A DNA stretch of 64,000 bases from Chitinophagales bacterium (lineage in GTDB: Bacteria; Bacteroidota; Bacteroidia; Chitinophagales; Saprospiraceae): the NCBI GenBank assembly GCA_026928325.1, contig JAIXKS010000007.1, forward strand, positions 62,001-126,000. The letters are read 5' to 3'. Numbering within the stretch: position 1 is the first letter of the stretch; the number at the start of each line of letters is the position of its first letter. Shown here one piece after another: positions 57,982-64,000 of the stretch. Under the pieces are notes generated by a model that saw nothing but the letters and a program-made list of their open reading frames with translations, was not told the DNA's origin and did not search any database. The translations under genes and the position numbers were made by a program.

Positions 57982-60849
57982 ATGCATTCAATGACCACTT
58001 TTTCAAATCGTAAATATCAATTTTCGCTCTTTTTGTTGCTGTTTTTACTAACAGGACTTCAAACAAAGGCGCAAAGTTACAAAAAAATGACTCCTGAAGT
58101 GTATAGTCAGTGGAACAAAATCACACAACCCAAAATTTCTGATTATGCCAATACCATTACATACATGTTGGAAAAGGAAATTGGTGATAAAAGACTCGCC
58201 GTGTATGTTCCTGCTAAGGATACCACTCTATTTTTTGATCGAGTAAAAAAGTCCTTTCTTGATCCTTCTGGTAAATTCATCATTTACACGCACAATCTAG
58301 CTTTTGACAGCTTGCAAACCCTTCAACGAAAGAAAACTGATAAAGATAAACTTCCAAAAGACAGTTTGACTATCATCAATGTTTTTGACGGAAGCAACAT
58401 TACATTTTCAGACGTGGAGAAAATTTATTTTCCAGAGGAAATAGGTGATTACGTTTTATTTACAAAAAAACATGATGCGAAGCCTAAAGATAGCCTCCAA
58501 GTAAATATAGATAGTCTTGGATTACCACCAGACACCTTATTGACTGATGGCCATCAAAAAAAGTCGCAAGAAAAAGCCAAACAAAAGTCCAAAACTAAGG
58601 AAGAAGATTTATATATCTATCATCTATATTCCAATAAAATAGATACCATCCTCCGTGTCAATGACTTTGTGATGGCAGAAGAAGCACCTGAACTCGCCTA
58701 TGTTCAGAAAATGGGAGATTCGCTTACTCATGTCAACATTCACATTTATTCTATCGAAGGGAAAGCCTCAAAAATGGTATTAGACGATATGCAAGAGATC
58801 ACCAATCTAAGCATGGACAAAAATGGAAATCGACTTTCCTTTCTAGCATTAAGTGAAAAAACAAAGATTGCACAACCCGATTATGATTTATATTTATACG
58901 TACCTCGTGACACAAGTGCGCGAAAAATATGTGGTGGAAAAGATGCAATCATTCCAACGGGTCACGTTATCAGCAAAGATAAAAAAATCACTTTTTCAGA
59001 GAGTGGTAAAAGATTGTATTTTGGAATTGCACCTATTTTGCCTGTTCAAGACACATTATTGTTAGACAGCGAAATCGTACAAGTAGAAATCTGGAAATAT
59101 GATACACCAAGATTATTTACGGAAATGAATGCTACTATGGAAGAAGATCGTAAGCAAACGTTTTCTGTCATGTATAATCTAACGGATAATACATTTTTTC
59201 AACTTGAAAAAGAAGAACTTGAGACTACCATCACTTCCGTAAAAGGCGATGGCAGATATGCCTTAAAAAGACGCGTAACACCTTATCAAAAAGCAACCAC
59301 TTGGCTAGGCGATCCACCGGCAGACTTTATACTGATAGATACAAAAGACAATAGTGAGATGATCGTCCTCGAAAGAGAGTACGGACATCCTAGGTTTTCA
59401 CCATCCGGACTTCACTTATATTGGTGGAATAGAAATGACTCCATTTGGAAGGTTTTAAACACCGAAACAAAAATCATAAGTGTCATAGGCTTGTGGTCCA
59501 CTTCGACCTTTTATGATGAAGAAAATGATGTCCCTCAGAAAGCAGATCCGTACGGTCTGGCAGGATGGTTGCCGGGAGATAGTATTGCGATATTATATGA
59601 CAGATACGATTTGTGGCAAATGAAACCTTCCGACCCATTTTTTAGCAACAAAATGACCTCAGGGAGAGCCAATAAAGATGTTTATAGATATATCCAACTG
59701 AATCCAAAAGATGATTATATCCCGGCCGATAGCGATATATTACTCCATGTATTCAATGAGAAGTCAAAAACAGATAGATATGAAGTTTTGGCACCGGGTG
59801 AAAACCAAGTTCCGGTCACCTTATTTGAAGGAAATTATAAACTTTCGAAACGATTCGTAAAAGCAGCAGAATCAGCAAGCCTCCTATTTACGAAGGAAAA
59901 TTTCGAAATATTTCCGGACTTATTGTTGACAGATACTTCTTTTGTTGATATCAAAAAAATATCCGATGCCAATCCACAGCAAAAAGAGTACGGTTGGGGT
60001 CGTGGAGAATTAGTGCGTTGGCAAAACTATGATGGCAAGACGAATGAAGGTATGATTTTTTATCCACCTCAATTTGACCCGGATAAACAATACCCGATGA
60101 TTGTCAATTTTTATGAAAAAAGTTCTTCGGACTTATATAGACATAGAGCGCCAGAAGCACATAGATCCACGATCAACTATAGTTATTATACCAATAACGG
60201 ATATATCATTTTCAATCCCGACATTCATTATACGACCGGGCAGCCGGGAGATGATTGTTTTAATGCTGTAGAAAGTGGTGTGGATTACATCGTGGATCAA
60301 GGATTTGTCGATGAAAGCCGCATCGCATTACAAGGGCACAGTTGGGGCGGCTACCAAGTAGCCTACTTACTCACACAAACCAATCGATATCGCTGTGCCG
60401 AATCCGGAGCACCTGTCGTCAATATGGTCAGCGCTTATGGCGGCATTCGATGGGGAACAGGCATGAGCCGAATGTTTCAATACGAAAAAACACAATCCAG
60501 GCTAGGCATATCCCTTTGGGAAGATCCTGAAACTTATCATAAAAATTCGCCGATATACAATATCCCGAAGGTAAAAACGCCCGTGCTCATTTTGCACAAT
60601 GATATGGATGGCGCTGTACCCTGGTATCAAGGAATAGAGTATTTTATGGCTTTGCGCAGACTCAACAAACCCGCTTGGATGTTGAATTACAATCAAGAAC
60701 CACATTGGCCGGTTAAATGGCAAAATCGCCTTGATTTCAATATCAGAATGGAGCAATTTTTCAATCACTACTTAAAGGATGCACCGATGCCTTTATGGAT
60801 GAAAGAAGGGAATACGCCATTAGAAAAGGGCATTCTTAATAAGTATTGA
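57982..60849 (+). CDS. S9 family serine peptidase (prolyl oligopeptidase-like)
   Basis: 955 aa. The signal peptide ends T-K-A-Q (about 31). A long beta-propeller-like N-terminal region (about 40-650) precedes an alpha/beta hydrolase. Catalytic triad by position: Ser787 in G-H-S-W-G-G-Y, Asp876 in H-N-D-M-D-G-A-V-P, His908 in E-P-H-W-P. It likely cleaves peptides in the periplasm. A Lys/Gln/Ser-rich insert near 185-210 (S-Q-E-K-A-K-Q-K-S-K-T-K-E-E) looks like a flexible loop. The next gene starts one base after its stop, so they are cotranscribed. Confidence 0.92.
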   Translation: MHSMTTFSNRKYQFSLFLLLFLLTGLQTKAQSYKKMTPEVYSQWNKITQPKISDYANTITYMLEKEIGDKRLAVYVPAKDTTLFFDRVKKSFLDPSGKFIIYTHNLAFDSLQTLQRKKTDKDKLPKDSLTIINVFDGSNITFSDVEKIYFPEEIGDYVLFTKKHDAKPKDSLQVNIDSLGLPPDTLLTDGHQKKSQEKAKQKSKTKEEDLYIYHLYSNKIDTILRVNDFVMAEEAPELAYVQKMGDSLTHVNIHIYSIEGKASKMVLDDMQEITNLSMDKNGNRLSFLALSEKTKIAQPDYDLYLYVPRDTSARKICGGKDAIIPTGHVISKDKKITFSESGKRLYFGIAPILPVQDTLLLDSEIVQVEIWKYDTPRLFTEMNATMEEDRKQTFSVMYNLTDNTFFQLEKEELETTITSVKGDGRYALKRRVTPYQKATTWLGDPPADFILIDTKDNSEMIVLEREYGHPRFSPSGLHLYWWNRNDSIWKVLNTETKIISVIGLWSTSTFYDEENDVPQKADPYGLAGWLPGDSIAILYDRYDLWQMKPSDPFFSNKMTSGRANKDVYRYIQLNPKDDYIPADSDILLHVFNEKSKTDRYEVLAPGENQVPVTLFEGNYKLSKRFVKAAESASLLFTKENFEIFPDLLLTDTSFVDIKKISDANPQQKEYGWGRGELVRWQNYDGKTNEGMIFYPPQFDPDKQYPMIVNFYEKSSSDLYRHRAPEAHRSTINYSYYTNNGYIIFNPDIHYTTGQPGDDCFNAVESGVDYIVDQGFVDESRIALQGHSWGGYQVAYLLTQTNRYRCAESGAPVVNMVSAYGGIRWGTGMSRMFQYEKTQSRLGISLWEDPETYHKNSPIYNIPKVKTPVLILHNDMDGAVPWYQGIEYFMALRRLNKPAWMLNYNQEPHWPVKWQNRLDFNIRMEQFFNHYLKDAPMPLWMKEGNTPLEKGILNKY

Positions 60850-60850
60850 T

Positions 60851-61402
60851 ATGGAAGAAATCTCGATTTCTGCGGAACGTCTGTACAAAAATCAAGTGAC
60901 ACAAGTTGCCCAGTTGATACAAGGCGATGCTCAACGCATCCTACAAGTATTAGAGGCACTTGACAGTACGAACCTGAATGTTGTTAAAAATGCAGCTTGG
61001 ATTTTGGGTCATGATGATGCCTTAGACAGCCAGACCATCTCGAAGCACATGGATAGGATTTTATTCTATCTAAATCATGCTTCTCATCCCTCAGTACAGC
61101 GTTGTTTACTTCGAGCCTTACAAAGAGCGGATATTCCGATAGATAAGCATGGTGTATTATACGAGATTTGTTATGATTTCATCATTAATCCATCTACACC
61201 TATTGCCATTCGTGCATTTAGCATGTCCATTTGTGCCCGAATCAGTCAACCTTATCCGGAATTGCAACATGAATTAAAAACAATTCTATTAACGCAGTAT
61301 GAAAATGGTTCGGCAGGCATCAAAAGTAAAATTAAGCATACATTAAAATTCATAAACACATCCAAAACTAAAAAAATCACCGCCGATGAGCCACCATTTT
61401 GA
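60851..61402 (+). CDS. HEAT-like helical repeat protein
   Basis: 183 aa, soluble, no signal peptide. Repeating helix pairs such as L-N-V-V-K-N-A-A-W-I-L-G-H-D, P-S-V-Q-R-C-L-L-R-A-L-Q-R-A and P-I-A-I-R-A-F-S-M-S-I-C-A-R-I are typical of HEAT/adaptin-type solenoids, which bind proteins. No specific family is recognised. One base separates it from the S9 peptidase, and a 45-base gap from the ECF sigma factor downstream, so all may be one operon. Confidence 0.65.
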   Translation: MEEISISAERLYKNQVTQVAQLIQGDAQRILQVLEALDSTNLNVVKNAAWILGHDDALDSQTISKHMDRILFYLNHASHPSVQRCLLRALQRADIPIDKHGVLYEICYDFIINPSTPIAIRAFSMSICARISQPYPELQHELKTILLTQYENGSAGIKSKIKHTLKFINTSKTKKITADEPPF

Positions 61403-61447
61403 ATAAAAAGTGCATCATAAGGTAAAGGATTAATCTCTAAATAAACA

Positions 61448-61999
61448 TTGTCTAATCACTTGGAAAATATCATCCGCTTGTGCAAGGAACAAAATGCTCA
61501 AGCACAAAAGCAACTGTACGAAAGGTACAAAGATACCTTGTATGCAGTGTGTCGGAGATATATCCTTGACAGCCAAGACGCTGAAGATGTGTTTATCAAT
61601 GCGTTTTTTAAAATATTGACCAAAATAGACAGCTTTACGGCAACGGGCCATTTTGAAAGTTGGATGCGGAGGATTATGGTCAACGAAGCGCTCATGCACC
61701 TAAGAAAAAATGCAGCCTTAAAGATACAAATCGTGCCGTTAGACGAAGATCTCCCTGAAGAAGAATGGTATGAAGAAGAGGAAGACATGACTTACGAACA
61801 GGTGCTTGCATTCCTAGAATCGCTGCCGGCAGGATATCGTACCGTATTCAACCTATATGTTTTTGAAGATTATAATCATCGTGAAATTGCAGAAATGCTC
61901 AATATCAGCATCAACACCTCCAAATCACAATATTTGATGGCCAAAAAGAGAATCATAGAATTGTTTAACCAAGACAAAACACGTCAAAAAAATAGTTAA
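61448..61999 (+). CDS. ECF RNA polymerase sigma factor with TTG start
   Basis: 183 aa. A TAA at 61442 blocks any earlier start, so TTG at 61448 (or TTG at 61460) is used. Region 2: Q-L-Y-E-R-Y-K-D-T-L-Y-A-V-C-R-R-Y ... A-E-D-V-F-I-N-A-F-F-K-I-L. Region 4: L-P-A-G-Y-R-T-V-F-N-L-Y-V-F-E-D-Y-N-H-R-E-I-A-E-M-L. An acidic linker (E-E-E-W-Y-E-E-E-E-D) joins them. No FecR follows; a 77-aa membrane protein does. Confidence 0.9.
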   Translation: MSNHLENIIRLCKEQNAQAQKQLYERYKDTLYAVCRRYILDSQDAEDVFINAFFKILTKIDSFTATGHFESWMRRIMVNEALMHLRKNAALKIQIVPLDEDLPEEEWYEEEEDMTYEQVLAFLESLPAGYRTVFNLYVFEDYNHREIAEMLNISINTSKSQYLMAKKRIIELFNQDKTRQKNS

Positions 62000-62002
62000 G
62001 TC

Positions 62003-62236
62003 ATGACGAAAGGATTCAAGGACAAAATGCAACAATCCTCTATGCAAGACAAGGCTATGCCTAAGGATGAGGTATGGATCAAACTCCAAAAAAAATTAAA
62101 AAGTCATGCTAAAAGAAAAACGAAATTTCCTATTGGCTTTATGGTGATGACTATCGTTTTTGTCATCCTTGTATTACTCATTGCTTTCCTCATGTTATAC
62201 TACATTAAAATAAAAGCAGGAATCGAAGTTCAGTAA
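62003..62236 (+). CDS. Small single-pass membrane protein, possible anti-sigma factor
   Basis: 77 aa starting 3 bases after the sigma stop. A charged N-terminus (about 1-43, K-D-E-V-W-I-K-L-Q-K-K-L-K) precedes one membrane helix (about 46-68, M-V-M-T-I-V-F-V-I-L-V-L-L-I-A-F). An anti-sigma role is inferred only from position and topology; no zinc motif or known fold is visible. It could be another small membrane factor. Confidence 0.6.
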   Translation: MTKGFKDKMQQSSMQDKAMPKDEVWIKLQKKLKSHAKRKTKFPIGFMVMTIVFVILVLLIAFLMLYYIKIKAGIEVQ

Positions 62237-62289
62237 AACCTTTTCAAAACCTATGTTCTATGGACTGATTTATGACATTCCGTCAAGGA

Positions 62290-63891
62290 TTACATCGATA
62301 AAAATTGTTTGCTGACGACCTTTTTGCCCGATATCAAACTTATCACATAAATACCCTGCGCTCTTTTGTCATCAAATGGAAAAGAAACGGTCTTCACTCG
62401 ATCTGAAGATACTAAATTATCTGCTGATAAAATTTCCTTACCAGCCATATCATATACTTTGACTTGGATAGATTCGGAATCTTGTGCATTATAACGGACA
62501 ACCAATGCTCCATTTTCTCTGTAAATATCCGTAATCGTCATCGAACCAGGTTTGACCAATTCTCCATTACAATAAGACGTCGATAATAGATTCATTGCAT
62601 TCAAAATATTCATTCGCCCTTCGGAAACGGTTCTTCCTTCAAGGGAAACTTTATGGTCAACGCCGTCCATCAATGCTTTTTTTATCGCTAACACAGCACC
62701 TTTAGGATCATTGGTGATGTAATCGTAGAAATCTTCGCAAGGAAGCGAATACAACAAAGCCGCAGCACCTGCGACCATTGGTGTAGCCAACGACGTCCCA
62801 GAGGCTGTTTGATAGGCATTGCCCGACATTGGCGCTGTCGTTAGGATACGCTCTCCAGGTGCTGACACATCAACACTAATGGCGCCATAACCCGTATTTT
62901 CTTCCATTTCGTCTCTTGTACTAGTGGCATTCACAACCAATAAATATGGCGATGTACAAGTAGATGGCATATCTCCTACCACTTCGACATCTTCGTAATC
63001 ATTCGTAGTAGCACCAACAGAAAGGATGCCTTCTTCTCCCAATTTATTATACATGCCGCACCAAGCTGGATAATCTTTGGCAAAAGCATGCGGAGCACCG
63101 CCGGAATATGACGTCACCAAGATGTTTGCACCTTTTGTGCCTCCTGAACTTTTATAGAGCTTCTTCATGCTCAAAAAATAATCGAAAGCTTCAATGATAT
63201 CACTTATCCGATCACCACTCGTCACGGGCAGCAATTTAATTTTCCAATTGACACCCGAAACACCTACTTGGTTATTACCAGAAGCACCCATAACACCTAG
63301 AACGTTTGTACCATGCGTCTTGATATCATGTGGGCCATTTTTCTTATTCTGATTCCATCCGTTATAATCATCTACAAAACCGTTGCCATCATTATCTACA
63401 TTATCATCAGGTATCTCTCCGGCATTAATAAAGATATTATCCTTCAAATCTTCGTGGTTTACGTCATAGCCATTATCAATAATGCCGATGACAATATCGT
63501 TGCCACTAAAATCCTTACCACCAGTTATAAAATCCCAAGTTTCAAAAGCGCGAATCAGTCCTAAATGGTATTGTTCTGCAACTCGTGGATCATTGGGTTT
63601 ACTCCGTGATTCAACAATGCCATTTCGCTCTACAGAGATGGGTTCCGAGCGATTCACAGCCCAATTATAAAGTGCAGTATCATCACCACCGTGGATCAAT
63701 AATATATCCTTATCTTGTGTAAGCCAACGATATACAGGAACTTGATGGCCAAAAGTTTGTTCGAAATCTTGCAACAAAGAAGGTAGATTCCGTTCCTCCA
63801 TTTGAAGAATTACACCATAAGAGATAGGAAGTCTTTCTTGACCTATAAGTAAACTTGGAATACAAAAAACAAGAAAAAGGAAATATTTCAT
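62290..63891 (-). CDS. Subtilisin-like S8 peptidase with T9SS type A signal
   Basis: 533 aa from the ATG at 63891, which gives a signal peptide ending L-L-I-G-Q; the upstream extension to 63999 is not signal-like. Catalytic triad: Asp139 in I-I-D-N-G-Y-D-V, His193 in T-H-G-T-N-V, Ser367 in G-T-S-L-A-T-P-M. An Asp/Asn-rich calcium-like segment (D-D-N-V-D-N-D-G-N-G) lies between. The end (Y-D-M-A-G-K-E-I ... G-I-Y-V-I-S-L ... K-Q-F-L-S-M) is a short type A sorting domain. Extracellular protease; converges on the small membrane protein gene. Confidence 0.9.
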   Translation of the reverse strand: MKYFLFLVFCIPSLLIGQERLPISYGVILQMEERNLPSLLQDFEQTFGHQVPVYRWLTQDKDILLIHGGDDTALYNWAVNRSEPISVERNGIVESRSKPNDPRVAEQYHLGLIRAFETWDFITGGKDFSGNDIVIGIIDNGYDVNHEDLKDNIFINAGEIPDDNVDNDGNGFVDDYNGWNQNKKNGPHDIKTHGTNVLGVMGASGNNQVGVSGVNWKIKLLPVTSGDRISDIIEAFDYFLSMKKLYKSSGGTKGANILVTSYSGGAPHAFAKDYPAWCGMYNKLGEEGILSVGATTNDYEDVEVVGDMPSTCTSPYLLVVNATSTRDEMEENTGYGAISVDVSAPGERILTTAPMSGNAYQTASGTSLATPMVAGAAALLYSLPCEDFYDYITNDPKGAVLAIKKALMDGVDHKVSLEGRTVSEGRMNILNAMNLLSTSYCNGELVKPGSMTITDIYRENGALVVRYNAQDSESIQVKVYDMAGKEILSADNLVSSDRVKTVSFPFDDKRAQGIYVISLISGKKVVSKQFLSM

Positions 63892-64000
63892 AAATAAGTT
63901 AAATTTAGGATAAACCATACGATAGAACAAATATAACAGCATTCTTGAATTATTTATTATATTTATCCTAAATTGCATATTAGATAACCATTTATGCACT

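Overview
This window looks like a low-GC chromosome segment from a Bacteroidota bacterium, probably of the Saprospiria or a related lineage. The lineage call is an inference. It rests on eight secreted proteins with type IX secretion (T9SS) C-terminal sorting domains (six type A, two type B), TonB-dependent receptors, a sigma/FecR/receptor signalling operon with a DUF4249 lipoprotein, SprB repeats, and TAnnTTTG-type promoter sequences. No rRNA, tRNA, CRISPR array, phage module or transposase gene was seen. No T9SS machinery genes are present, only cargo.

Layout. 0-2.2 kb: end of yidC, then gpsA and an SDR oxidoreductase. 2.2-9.3 kb: a secreted protein, an orphan secreted protein whose 3' end is partly duplicated, a cell-wall amidase, rimM with a lipoprotein, and mnmA. 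9.6-15.1 kb: a 1816-aa M43 metalloprotease/beta-propeller protein with a type B signal. 15.5-23.8 kb: purC, a Nudix-like protein, then the operon sigma factor - FecR - TonB receptor - DUF4249 - GNAT, then recO. 24-34 kb: a FecA-like receptor, an SGNH-like secreted protein, an ABC-F ATPase and a 1337-aa SprB-repeat protein. 34.1-44.6 kb: two large T9SS cargo genes lying between long intergenic repeat fields. 44.6-48.7 kb: housekeeping genes (prfB with its +1 frameshift, an FKBP isomerase, a DHH phosphoesterase, ndk). 48.9-57.6 kb: two secreted proteins, a BT_3928-like membrane protein, a SpoU methyltransferase and a gluzincin lipoprotein. 58-63.9 kb: S9 peptidase, HEAT-like protein, ECF sigma factor and small membrane protein, then a convergent S8 peptidase with a T9SS signal.

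The most unusual content is non-coding. First, a family of about 163-bp elements with 10-bp inverted ends (gtgctctgtc/gacagagcac), usually flanked by TA, occurs nine times in full, shortened or truncated form. Its central hairpin is kept while the stem sequence is replaced, which suggests selection on structure. One copy supplies the stop codon of the ABC-F gene and another sits between ndk and its terminator. Second, the two-gene T9SS cassette at 36.35-42.43 kb lies between directly repeated 210-bp units. Upstream there is a six-block array and downstream a 20-copy array of an 88-bp unit. The cassette also looks compositionally mosaic, AT-rich in the middle and GC-richer at both ends. I infer that these fields could serve as homology for gaining, losing or exchanging surface-protein cassettes.

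All family calls come from reading motifs in translated sequence. No database search was possible, and composition statements are visual impressions rather than calculated values.
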